Assembly: GCA_026018925.1 (NCBI GenBank)
Contig: JAKSZU010000009.1
Location: 80,691,090 to 80,755,089, forward strand
From: Tupaia tana
Taxonomy: Eukaryota; Chordata; Mammalia; Scandentia; Tupaiidae
DNA: 64,000 nt
Direction: 5' to 3'
In this document: positions 46,376-56,514 of the stretch, piece by piece
How positions within the stretch are numbered: the stretch's first letter is position 1
Layout: each line of letters opens with the position of its first letter
Translations under genes and position numbers: made by a program
Notes under the pieces: generated by a model
The model's input: the letters and a program-made list of their open reading frames with translations, nothing else
Databases searched by the model: none
What the model was told of the DNA's origin: nothing

Positions 46376-46428
46376 CTCTTTGATCGTGATGATCCCAAAG
46401 ATTTGGATTTTTCTGAAGAGGTAGCTCC
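46376..46428 (-). CDS. ATRX: ATRX exon 4
   Basis: This 53-nt exon encodes GATSSEKSKSLGSSRSK plus the first two bases of an Arg codon. It continues the Ser/Lys-rich disordered N-terminus. The acceptor is CTTTGCATTTAG. The donor AG|GTTGGT is weak, with T at +3. Phase runs from 0 to 2, matching the G left for the first codon of exon 5. Skipping this exon would shift the frame. Human has TSSSEKSKSSGSSRSKR here, so a few small substitutions are seen but the length is the same. Confidence 0.93.
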
Positions 46429-46639
46429 CTAAATGCAAAGAAAACAATATAAAGGTGAATAAAACTCTCAGAGCAACATTCTTAATTTACTACTTCCCTA
46501 TAAGCAAGGTCTCTTAAATAATAATAGAATGAGATAACTATTTAAATCCCTAAAATATTTTTCTAAAGGAACTTCAAAAACTAATTCTCATTTACTGTCC
46601 AGTTCCTCTGATTAAAAATTAAATTTTTGATTTGTTTTG

Positions 46640-46945
46640 TTTTGTTTCTACTGATTGCTGCTGCATGTGAAGGGTAAGAGATAGGAAGGGATACACTGCT
46701 GTACCACAATCCTGGCCCTTGTAAACAAAGTCAAAACAAAAGTATAAAGGCTAGGCAGCCCATAGCAATAAAATACAATGCTTATCAAGGTAACGCCACA
46801 TGGGAAGATTGCTGGTTAAGATCTGGAGACCTCCCTGCATATGCTGCATGCACTTATGCCCATTATCTAGACTGGCTGAAACTGAAGGTGTATTGTAGAT
46901 CAAGACCTCTGTCTGTCTCATATCACTCAAGAAAGAAATAAATGT
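46640..46945 (+). mobile_element. old composite SINE (third family)
   Basis: GATCTGGAGACCTCCCTGCA, TATGCTGCATGCACTTATGC and CTCATATCACTCAAGAAAG match the second half of 34127-34510. The left part is uncertain. Confidence 0.55.
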
Positions 46946-46949
46946 GAAA

Positions 46950-47105
46950 AACGAAAAAACAAAGATATCAATGATAATGTATATGATAATGTCTTTGTCT
47001 TGACTTATATGCATCATATTCATCCTAGGAAAAAGTGAAGTTGTATACTGCAAAGACACATAGTGGTTAACTGAAAACAATTAAAAACTAAAAATAAATA
47101 ACAAA
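46950..47105 (+). mobile_element. L1 3' UTR fragment
   Basis: ATGATAATGTATATGATAAT and GTCTTTGTCTTGACTTATAT match the L1 3' UTR copies at about 60965-61020. Confidence 0.65.
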
Positions 47106-47242
47106 AACGAAGGTATAGAAGTAATTAGATATCAATGGAGGTATGAACTTTAAAGGATCTAGGACCTAAAACCATGTCATTTTTTTCTATGCTACCATAT
47201 AGCACAAAGTTCTACTACTTGCTTTAAGATACTAAATTTACA

Positions 47243-47450
47243 CACCCAGCAGGTGGTGTGGTAGATAGGGCACTGAACTCCCACATGGCTAACTGCAATT
47301 TGAGTCCCTAACCTGGTGCTTTGCTTCTTTGCAGTCTCTCTCTTGCTCTCTGGCTCGCTCTCTCTCTCTCTCTCTCTCTCCCTCATGAGTGCACCTGCCC
47401 TATAGCAAATTTTAAAAATAATAATAAATAAAATGAAATTATTTTTTACA
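47243..47450 (+). mobile_element. tRNA SINE, type S-like
   Basis: CACCCAGCAGGTGGTGTGGT head, (CT)n, then CCCTATAGCAAATTTTAAAA, an end that mixes type L and type S features. Confidence 0.82.
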
Positions 47451-47463
47451 AGATTATTAAACA

Positions 47464-47685
47464 TGCTGGAAAAGCAGGTGGTATGATGGTTAAGACATTG
47501 GACATCCACATGGCTGACCACAATTCAAGTTCAGACTTGATCATACTGGCGCATGTGCAAGCATGTCTAAAATCTAAGAGTGGACTGAGGCATGGCCATC
47601 CCTCCTAGGGGAGTGGGATTTCTCACTTTCTCTCTCTCTCTGTCCTCTCCAGCAAGGGCACATACCCAGTGACAAAGTGAATCAC
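47464..47685 (+). mobile_element. old type L tRNA SINE
   Basis: GAAAAGCAGGTGGTATGATG to CTCCAGCAAGGGCACATACC. 5' and 3' ends are eroded. Confidence 0.75.
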
Positions 47686-47689
47686 AACA

Positions 47690-47870
47690 AAGAAAAGTTC
47701 CCACTTCAAGTCTGGAGAGGACTCCCAGAGTGTGCCAGGCACACACAGGCCCATGATCCAGGACTGGCCAAAAGCCAGTGATGAATTGTGGCACTAGAAC
47801 CTTGTTGGAGATACTGACTCTCTTCTTCTCTATCTCTGTCTCTATCACTCATGGAAGAAAAAAAATGAAT
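47690..47870 (+). mobile_element. old SINE fragment (third family)
   Basis: AGTCTGGAGAGGACTCCCAG, GCCCATGATCCAGGACTGGC and TCTATCACTCATGGAAGAAA match 34340-34500. Confidence 0.55.
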
Positions 47871-47956
47871 TTTTTAAAAATACTAAATTTACCCTAATTT
47901 TACCAGTATAATCAATTGCAGTCAATTTTTACACTAGGTGGAAAGAATCCCAAAAC

Positions 47957-48228
47957 CAGGGACCAGGCAGTTAGTGTAATGGCTATGTAACTGGACTCCC
48001 ATATAGTCGACCACGGTTCAAGTCCCGGACCCGATAGCTTAAACTCACGCTGGGCGCACGTGCATGCATGCCCACGATCCCAACAGGAGAATGGAGGAGA
48101 AGGGATTGCGGTGTGGCCCTCCCCCATGGAGGTGGGGGGGTTATTTCTCGCTTTCTGTCTCTCTCTGTCTTTCTGGTAAGCGCATGTGCCCTATAGCAAA
48201 AACCTCTCCAAAAAAAAAAAAAAAAAAA
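47957..48228 (+). mobile_element. type L tRNA SINE
   Basis: GGGACCAGGCAGTTAGTGTA to poly-A. AATCCCAAAACCA flanks both sides. 48229-48660, up to exon 3, has nothing recognised. Confidence 0.94.
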
Positions 48229-48660
48229 ATCCCAAAACCATAGTATAGGCCTATGTATCAGGTAAGGGACCTCAGTATGGATTGTTATAATAATGTTTAG
48301 AAAGCCCTTAAAACCAAGTTTTGAGAGACCTCAGAACCATGAAGTCATGACCATGACATTTACTTCAACATCACTAGTACTCTAGTACAATATAATGATA
48401 ATTCAATACCCATCTGTTAAGCAACCCTTCAGTAATCTGACGCTAGGTAAGTTGTTGAAGGGAACCACAAGAATAACAACAAAAAAAAAAAAGATGCCTT
48501 CTCGAACTGAACTATCAAACAGAATTATCACAGTGATAACCGAGTATAATAGTACCTTTAAATACATGCATATATATTAACTAGAAAAAAATTTACTTAT
48601 ATATACTCTTGATAGTTATTAGTAACTAATAAATACCTAAATACTTCAAATTATACTTAC

Positions 48661-48716
48661 CTCTTCCTTGCTGTTTTCCATCATATCAGAGTTATTTCCA
48701 GAGCCACTTATTTTAT
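48661..48716 (-). CDS. ATRX: ATRX exon 3
   Basis: This 56-nt coding exon completes a split Asp codon and then encodes KISGSGNNSDMMENSKEE. That is the serine- and acid-rich N-terminal segment of ATRX before the ADD domain, a disordered stretch with no known fold. The acceptor is TTCTGTTTTAG and the donor GAG|GTAAGT, both strong. The exon enters with two bases of a codon and leaves in phase 0. One residue differs from human (Asn for Ser in the GSGSNSD stretch). It is the first exon visible in the window. Its upstream partner, exon 2, was not found in the 15 kb to the right and must lie beyond 64000. Confidence 0.93.
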
Positions 48717-49739
48717 CTAAAACAGAAGAAATAAAGAATAGTATACCTTCAATGCACTATCAAACAAAACAACAATTCCTACAACTCCATGAACCATTCT
48801 CCAGCTATTAATTATGGCATTACTGGTACTACATTATTCACCTTAAAATATTTCTAGAAGAGCTTTCTGACCAGAATCACTCTTGTTTAACACACTAAAC
48901 CTTCTAATAAAGCATTTAATTTCTAAAAGGAGTACTTTTGTATCAACACATTTTCTATGGTAATTTTCTAAGATAGTTACAATAGAAAGAAAATTTAACC
49001 TCCCTGTTATATTTAAAAACCACTAATAAATTATATTACATTTCACTAAAAAAAAATACTGAAAAAGTAATACCAAACTAAACCTAAAGCAAGTAAAATG
49101 AAAGAACTAATGCAGAGCAGAAATTAACAAAATTTTAAAAGGAATAGAAAAACAAATAAATAAATAAAATAAAAAGCTACTTCTCTAAAAAGATGAACAA
49201 ATTTCTACATAAACCAAGAAAAAGAGACTCAAGTGACTAGAGGAAGAAATGAAAAGTAGGGACATTACCGCTGACCTTAACAAAATAAAAGGATTATAAA
49301 GGAATATTATGAACAACTGCACCATAAAAAATTAGATAACTTACATGAAATAGACAAATCCCTACCTAATACATATAAACTACATTAGTAATCAAAACTA
49401 CCCCCAAAGACAACCAAAGGCCAAGATGTTTTCACCACTGAATCATACCAAACTTTTTTTTAAAAAAAAGACTAGTTCTTCACAAACTCTTTCAAAAAAT
49501 AGAAAAGGAGGGAACACTTATCAACTCATTTATAAGACTGGCATTACTCTGATACCAAAGCCAGACAAGATATCACAAAAAGAAAAACCTACAGACCAAT
49601 ATCATAGGAATTTAGACGCAAAAGTTCTCAACAAAATAGGAGAAAACTTCAAATGAAAACAGAAAAGACTAGGAGAAAATCTTTGTAAATTACATATCTG
49701 ATAAAAGACAAGTATGTAACTACACAAAGGAACTTTTTT

Positions 49740-50755
49740 TTAAAGAATTATTTTTCAGGGTTTTTTTTGTTAATTATTTTTATTTCATTTTCTTTCATAC
49801 ATTCAATCACATTATTTAGATTACAAAGTGAATATTCCAACAGGTGAACATTTCTCCCTAATCCCGTTGATAAAACTATAAAATATCTTCAACAGATAAT
49901 ACCACATTTCTTTGTCCTATTAATGCTTTGCCTCCCTATTTTTCTTCTAAATGTCCTTCCTCAGATCCTACTCTTTCACACACACTCTATCTGGTATTTA
50001 CATCCATATACTGTGTTTCTATAACCTTTAGTCAATCAGTTTCAGTCACAGAGTGCGGACACTTGGTATATATTAAGTGGGGACATACAACATGTCTCCT
50101 TCATAGCCTGGCTTGCTTCACTCAGCATTAAATCTTCCATATTTTTCTACTTTCTGTCAAAAGCCAGGGTTTTATTTTTTTATGGCTGAATAGTATTCCA
50201 TAGAGTATATCTGCCACAGTTTTTCTATCCATTCATCTGTTCATAGGCATTTGGGTTGGCTCCATGACTTAGCAATCGTGAATAGTGCCGCAATAAACAT
50301 CGATGTGCAAGCACTTTCCCGATTAAGTATTCTTGTGTCCTTTGGATAGATACCAAGGAGTAGGATTGCTGGATCATATAGTAGTTCTATTTGTAGATTT
50401 TTGAGGAAGCTCCAAATTGTTCTCCACAGTGGCTGGACCAATTTACATTCCCACCAGCAGTGTACGAGTGTTCCCCCTTTCACCACACCCCTGCCAGCAC
50501 TTATCATTTTTTTTTAATCTTAGTCATTCTGATTGGGGTTAGGTGGTATCTCATTGTTGTTTTGATCTGCATTTCCCTTATAATGAGGGATGTTGAGCAT
50601 TTTTTCATATGCCTTTTAGCTATTCATATATCATCTTTAGAGAGTAGGTTTTTCAACTCATTATCCCATCTTTTGATAGGATTGATCATCTTTTTTTGGA
50701 ACAGCTGCTTGAGTTCCTTATGAATTCTAGTTACCAGACCCTTTTATTTAATTCC
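49740..50755 (-). mobile_element. 5'-truncated younger L1, inverted
   Basis: On the minus strand it holds the ORF2 C-terminus (50240-50755) and then an L1 3' UTR and A-rich end at 49740. It resembles the L1 at 54.7-60.8 kb. Confidence 0.85.
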
Positions 50756-50761
50756 ATTTGT

Positions 50762-50893
50762 TATTACTTTTTTTAAATTTGACCAGACAAAGACAGAGAA
50801 AGAGAGAAAGGGAAATTAATAAAGCAAGCCACCAGATCTGGGACTTAAACTATGGTTGGCCATGTGGTAATCCAGTGCCTTTAACAGGCCACA
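50762..50893 (-). mobile_element. type S tRNA SINE
   Basis: TTTTTTTAAATTTGACCAGA to CTTTAACAGGCCACACAGG in reverse, lacking the last head bases. Confidence 0.8.
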
Positions 50894-51151
50894 CAGGACT
50901 CTTAAAATCCAATAATAAAAACCCCAATTTAAAATGGGCAAAAAACATCTGAACGGACACCTCACCAAAGAAGATATACAAATGGCATACTAGTGTATAA
51001 AAAGATACTTGTCAATATCTGTCCATGAGGGAACTGCAAATTAAAACAACATTAATTTATTTCTACACATTTACCTGAATAGCCAAAATCCAAAATATTG
51101 ATAATGCCACATGCTGGTGAGGATGTAGAATAACAGAAACTCTCATTTATT

Positions 51152-51212
51152 TATTAAGAATTATTTTATTTAACTTTATTTAGTTGTTTATTTCAATTTG
51201 ACCAGAAAAGGG

Positions 51213-51249
<37 letters not shown>

Positions 51250-51338
51250 TGAGAAACAAGCCACCAGGTCCGGAACTTGAACCGTGGTTGGCCATGTGGG
51301 AGTCCACTGCCCTTAACCACCACACCACCTAATGACCT
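51152..51338 (-). mobile_element. type S tRNA SINE with (GA)n
   Basis: AAGAATTATTTTATTTAACT to CCACACCACCTAATGACC in reverse. AACTCTCATTTATT versus AATTCTCATTTATT flank it. Confidence 0.9.
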
Positions 51339-51494
51339 CGAAATTCTCATTTATTGCTGGTGGGAATACAAAATGGTAGAGACATTTTGGAAGACACTAC
51401 AGCATTTCCCTACAAAACCAAAAATATTATTACCATATGATCCAGCAATCACATGCTTTGGTACTCATCCAAATGAGACAAAAAACATATTCAC

Positions 51495-51728
51495 AGGGAC
51501 CAGCAAATGGCATAATGGTTACATCACTGGACACCCACATAGTAAACCATGGTTCAAGTCCCAGACCCAGTGGCTTAAAACTCATGGCAGGCATGTGATA
51601 CCAAGAGGAGAATGAAGGAGGAGGGATTACGGCATAGCCATCTCCTCTGGGGGGGTGGGGGGGGAGTGATTTCTCACTTTCTGTCTCTCTGACAAGTGCA
51701 CATGCCCTATAGCCAAAAATCTCTCTTT
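51495..51728 (+). mobile_element. type L tRNA SINE, split by a later insertion (tail at 53240-53265)
   Basis: GGGACCAGCAAATGGCATAA to AGCCAAAAATCTCTC. The remaining tail is found 1.5 kb further on, after the composite element. Confidence 0.9.
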
Positions 51729-53239
51729 TTTTTTTAAAATATATTTTAATTTATTTTATGCATTCAATTATTATACATCAGTTAGCTAGTAAAGTGAATT
51801 TTTCAACATGAAAACATTTCACACAAGTCCACTTGGGGATACAATAACATTTTCAGCACAGATAATAATCCATTTCTGTCTCATAATTTTTTTTTCTTGT
51901 AAAAAGACTTTACTCAACATGAAATACTTCTCTAACCTGTCCAGTTGAGAATACCATACACGTCATCATCAACAGGTAATAAACCATATCTGAATCCCAC
52001 TAATGTTATGCCTATTTGTTCTCTTGCTATCCTTCTCCATACTCCTCTCTTCTCCTGTCCCATTCCACATTGCCTCCCCCCCCCCATCCTTGATTCCCTA
52101 TCTCCCACCCTCAGCCATCTCCCATTCTCCTCCCATGCTGTCTCTGGTATCTAAGTTTGCCCTCTATACTGTTTTTCCCCCACACCTTATTGAATCGCCA
52201 CTGACTCTAAGCAATCCAAATACTCTCATAGCAAACACAGGTGAATCACACATTTCCATGAACACAAGTCCAACTCTACACATCCTATAAATTAGCTACA
52301 TGTCCCCCTACAGTCATTGAGTGGATATATATTTTTTTTCCCTGAAATTTCTTTTCTTTTTTTCTTTATATTTTTTTTGTAATTCGATTAACATTCCTTC
52401 CCTCAGCATCATCACATCATACAAAATGCAATCTCCCATCCAGTACATACTGCACAGTGATTCAATCATGCCCATTACAAAAAAAAATTTTTCCATTACT
52501 AGTTCCTAGAATCACTTCCACCCCGCTTTCTGACCTTCTGTCCCTTCCCACCCTCCTTAACAATAGGGAACATAGATTCTGTTCGGGGTTGGATTAAGGG
52601 TGGGTCTCGTACAGTTCTGCAAATGTAGGTGGGTCTCCATGTAATACCGTTGCAAGCGGTTTTGGTAAGCAGAGATGATTATCAGTTGATGCGGCACAGC
52701 ATCTATCTTGTGACCACCGGGAATGGTGCTGTGGGGATCCACAGCGTGAGCCATCCTCGGGTATCTGGCTTCCTTAAGAATGGTGGAGTAGATCTTGTTT
52801 TTCCCTGAGGTAATGTAGGGCTGGTAACCATCATCTTCTCATTGTCCATAGGTTGAGAAAATCCTCCTATACAATACATTTCTCAAATTGGTTTAAGACA
52901 GCTAAAGTTTCCCTCTGTTGCTATAGTTGCAAGTTCTCGATCCTTGTCTTCGGCTTCAGCCTGCCGCCCGTGGTCAGCGGCCACGCTCAGGCTCAGGGGC
53001 CACGTGCCGGCCCGGCAGCCGTGCGCAGGCACAGACCCGGTGGCCACGCGCCGTCCCGGCGGCCACGCGCAGGCTCAGGGGCCACGTGCAGGCCCGGTGG
53101 CTACATGCAGGCCCGGTGGCCACACGCAGACCCAGGTCCGGTGACCGCGCACGGACCCGGCGGCCACACGTAGGCCCGGGGGTCACGCTCAGGCCCGGCG
53201 GCCATGTGCAGGCCCGACGGCCACGCTCAGACCCAGGGG
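51729..53239 (-). mobile_element. composite non-autonomous retroelement (GC minisatellite + unknown middle + L1-like 3' UTR)
   Basis: On the minus strand the element starts with about 13 copies of a 19-bp GC-rich unit (53239-52977). A middle of about 400 bp follows that matches no L1 part I know and holds a 65-codon frame (52754-52557). The end (about 52550-51729) has G-rich and TGTTGATGATGACGTGTATG words shared with L1 3' UTRs here, then an A-rich tail. A 16-bp target duplication, CCAAAAATCTCTCTTT versus CCAAAAAATCTCTCTTT, flanks it, so the copy looks complete at both ends. The layout resembles SVA elements of apes. Confidence 0.75.
52977..53239 (-). repeat. 19-bp GC-rich minisatellite
   Basis: Imperfect units of the form CCGCCGGGCCTGCGCGTGG, about 13 copies, two of them lengthened to about 25 bp. 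It is rich in CpG within an AT-rich region. Confidence 0.9.
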
Positions 53240-53273
53240 CCAAAAAATCTCTCTTTAAAAAAAAATGTCCACA

Positions 53274-53535
53274 GGGACCAGCAGTTGGCGTAATTGCTAT
53301 GTCGCTGGACTCCCATGTAGTCAATCGCGGTTCGAGTCTCGGACCTGGTGGCTTAAAACTCATGCGGGGCGCGTGTGCGTGCGTGCCCAAGATCCCGAGA
53401 GGAGAATGGAGGAGAGGGGATTGCGGCGTGGCCATCCCCCCTGGGGGAAGTGATTTCTCGCTTTCTGTGTCTCTGTCTCTGTCTGTCTGGCGAGCACACG
53501 CGCCCTTTAGCAAAAATCTCTAAAAAAAAAAAAAA
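53274..53535 (+). mobile_element. type L tRNA SINE (young copy)
   Basis: GGGACCAGCAGTTGGCGTAA to poly-A. AAATGTCCACA on both sides. Confidence 0.95.
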
Positions 53536-53583
53536 TGTCCACAAAACACCCTATTCACTTATGTTCATAAAAATCTTTCTTCA

Positions 53584-53868
53584 GGGACCAGCAGATGGTA
53601 TAATGGTTCTATCACTGGACTCCCACGTAGTAAACTATGGTTTGAGTCCTGAACCCAGCTGCATAAACCTCATATAGGGCACATGTGTGTGTGTGCTCAA
53701 GATCCCAAGAGGAGAATGGAGGAGAAGGGATTGCAGTGTGGCTATCGCCGCCCCCCCCCCCCCCCCCGGAGGGGCGGTATTTCTCACTTTCTGTCTCTCT
53801 GCTTTGCTCTGTTTCTCTGGCAAGTACATGCATCCTATAGTAAAAATCGCTCTCAAAAAAAAAAAAAA
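53584..53868 (+). mobile_element. type L tRNA SINE with a C17 run
   Basis: GGGACCAGCAGATGGTATAA to poly-A. The usual CCCCCC of the body has grown to about 17 C (53751-53767). Confidence 0.93.
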
Positions 53869-54518
53869 CCTTTCTTTATATAAATTATATAAATAATTTA
53901 TTTATATGAATACTTTATAAACAGCTTTATTAAAAATAAACAGAAGTTGAAAGCAGCTAAGATATACTTCCAGAGAAAATACATAAGCAAAGTAGTATAT
54001 CCAGACGATGGAATATTATTTAGTGCTAAAAAGAAAAGTGCTTTTAACCTATAAACAGATACAAATGAAACTTACATGAAAGAAGACAATATGTAAAGAC
54101 TGCATACATATGATTCCAACTAAATGACATTATAGAAAAGGTAAAACTATAGAGACAGTAAAACAATCAGCAGTTAGGCAGCAGGAAGGGATAAATGAAT
54201 AAGTGGCAAATAGAATTTTGAGGGCAGTGAAACTACTCAGTATGATATTGCAATGGTGGATACTGTCAGTATACATTTGTGAAAAATCTCTAGAATGTAT
54301 AGCTTAAAGAGTGAACCTCAGTTCAAAGAACAGATATTGGGTGATGATGTAGCAAAGTAGGTTCCTTAGCTGTAACAAATGTACCAATCTAGGATAGACT
54401 ATTGACACTGGAGGGAGGTTATATACCTTTGGGGGAAGGGGCATTTGACAACTCACCATGATTTTGGCTCAATTATCTGTAAACCTAAAATACCTCCGAA
54501 ATATAATGTCTATTTTTT

Positions 54519-54689
54519 AAAATAATTATTTATTTAATTGTATTTATTCATTCATTTATTTTAATTTGACAAAAGAAAGAGAGACAGAGAGGGAAAGTGA
54601 GAAAGCAAGCCACCAGGACAAGGACTTGAACCGTGGTCAGCCATGTGGGAGTGTCCAGAGCCTTAACCACCACACCACCTGCTGGTCCC
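54519..54689 (-). mobile_element. type S tRNA SINE
   Basis: Reversed copy ending CACCACCTGCTGGTCCCC. TAATGTCTATTTTT flanks both sides. Confidence 0.93.
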
Positions 54690-55597
54690 CAATAATGTCT
54701 ATTTTTAATTAATTAATAAAAAAAGTGAAAGAATCCTTGCAGGCATCTCTATCCCTGCCTCTGCTGCCCTTCCTGAGTTCACCTTCATAGCTGTGAAACC
54801 CACCAGGGTTCCCCCTTCCGGACACCAGTGTAAGTCACATAGGCAAAGTCTCTCTCTCCTTCTTGTTCTTTTCTGTCCCTTCTAACTTTTGTCTCTTTTA
54901 AAAAACATCTTTCTGTCCCCTTGTGCCTTCACCTTCCTAATTTGCCTCTTCTTCCCTCATCTAGAACAGAATATTTGCAAGCATCTCCATTTCTGCTTCT
55001 GTTGTGTGTTTCATGTGGCCCACTTGTGTGTAGCACTGTTTTCCATTTTTAACTCAAGTTTATGTTCTGCAACTTGTTTTCTGCTTTTTTCTCCTCTTTC
55101 TGTTCCACTTCTTTCTTTCTTTTTCCTTTGGTTCTTCTTCCTATATCTGTTTCCTACATTCTTTTTCTTTCACCTTACTTTCTTATTTGACTGCTCACCA
55201 CTTACCCATTGCTTAGAGAAGTCTAGGTGCATAGTAGCTAAAAGTCTTAATATTGTGAGATTTAGAGGAATTCCTTTCCCCTCCCCTTACTGTACTAGTT
55301 GTAAAGAGTGAAACTTCCCTTCATAAATACAATTTCAAAACTCCTCCTGTGATTACCATACCGGAGGACACAGTAGAAGGAAGAAAACAGCACCAAATTA
55401 TTTCACAGCAAAGGGAAACACATAAACTTACAGTTACAGAATACTTCTTCAACAAACTAGCCAAAAGTGAATACATTACCAAATGACTAAAAATCAGAGA
55501 AGAGCCTCAAGGATGAGAGAATAAAGTAATAGATCTCCCTCAAGGGAACACTGTAACTAGTCTCCAAGTAGGAAAAAAATTAGAGGATATTACCAAA

Positions 55598-56480
55598 ATG
55601 TCAGAAAAACAATTTAGAATATTTATGGCAACAGAACTTTATGACATACAAGAGAAAAGTAATACTGAACTCCAAAGAATGAGGAAGTCCTCCCATGATA
55701 TGAAAGAATTAAACACCATAAAAAAGAATCAAATGGAACTGTTAGATATGAAAGCTATAATACAGGAAATCAAAACCTCCCTCAAAAGTATTAAAAGCAG
55801 GTTAGACCATGCAGAAGACCGAATATTGGAAGTAGAAGACAAAACTTCTGACCCAGAAAAAAATTATTAAAAAATACTAAGAAAATAACCAAGAAAAATG
55901 AGGATAATATACGAGAAATACTACATACCAGGAAATGTACAAACATCTGAAAAATTGGTATCCCAGAAAGTGAAGAAACTAAGAAGGGCATTGATAATAC
56001 ATTCCACAAAATATTGAAAGAAAACTTTACAAGTCTGGAGAGGCACTCAGACCCAAAAAATACAAAGAACCCCAAATCGGATCAACCCAAGAAGATCCTC
56101 TGCACAGCACATCCATCATAGCCAGATTGGTCAAAACCACAGATAAAGACAAGATACTAAGACTGGCAAGAGAAAAACGTCAAGTTATTTACAAACCCTA
56201 TCCCATCAGGCTAACACTGGACCTCTCATAGGATACAATGCAAGCAAAGAACGAATGGGGAAATATATTCAAGGTGTTAAATGAAAAACAATTTCAACCA
56301 AGAATACTACACCTAGCAAGATTATGTTTCATATGGGGAAAAAAAAAAGTTCTCAGATAAAGAAAACCTGGAAGAATTTACCAACTGCAGACCAGTTCTT
56401 CAAGAAATTCAGGAAGGAGTACTGTACCAAGAAAACTAAAGAGAGAAAGACAGCAATAAGAGAACAAAAAATAACAAGGA
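55598..56480 (+). pseudogene. L1 ORF1 (RNA-binding chaperone), broken
   Basis: A 90-codon frame begins MSEKQFRIFMATELYDIQ and runs into a helical, charged region (KAIIQEIKTSLKSIKSRLDH) like the ORF1p coiled coil, ending in a stop at 55870. Further on, frames encode a C-terminal-domain-like part (NEWGNIFKVLNEKQFQPRIL) with an upstream stop. In life ORF1p coats L1 RNA; this copy cannot make it. Confidence 0.75.
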
Positions 56481-56514
56481 ATATAGCCAACTTAATGATA
56501 GGGACAAGTCTGGA

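Larger units (their letters stand above)
2329..48716 (-). other. ATRX: ATRX gene body (human-numbered exons 3-13)
   Basis: Eleven exons with AG/GT borders in one continuous phase encode the N-terminal half of the SNF2-family remodeller ATRX. The protein works with DAXX to deposit histone H3.3 at telomeres and pericentromeric heterochromatin. Exon lengths in transcript order are 56, 53, 125, 114, 110, 68, 3077, 73, 134, 177 and 94 nt. The identification rests on near-identity to ATRX in the ADD region and in all short exons. No frameshift or internal stop was found, so the gene looks intact and functional. The start codon, exon 2 and everything from exon 14 on (including the helicase) lie outside the window. 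Intron lengths are: intron 3, 2.2 kb; 4, 0.83 kb; 5, 3.3 kb; 6, 5.3 kb; 7, 3.0 kb; 8, 0.29 kb; 9, 5.0 kb; 10, 12.3 kb; 11, 1.1 kb; 12, 9.1 kb. Confidence 0.97.
49170..54510 (+). mobile_element. old L1 (L1MA-like), fragmented by nested insertions
   Basis: ORF2-type pieces at 49170-49738, 50894-51150, 51340-51494, 53536-53583 and 53870-54510 fit together in order in one orientation. Examples: CAATATCATAGGAATTTAGA, CAATTTAAAATGGGCAAAAA, ATTACCATATGATCCAGCAA and TTTAGTGCTAAAAAGAAAAG. All frames are broken. It is the host of the inserts listed next. Confidence 0.8.

Noticed and set aside
52927-53523. 198-codon Arg/Pro/Gly-rich frame on the plus strand
   Set aside because: It translates the GC minisatellite and then runs into a SINE; no independent gene evidence.
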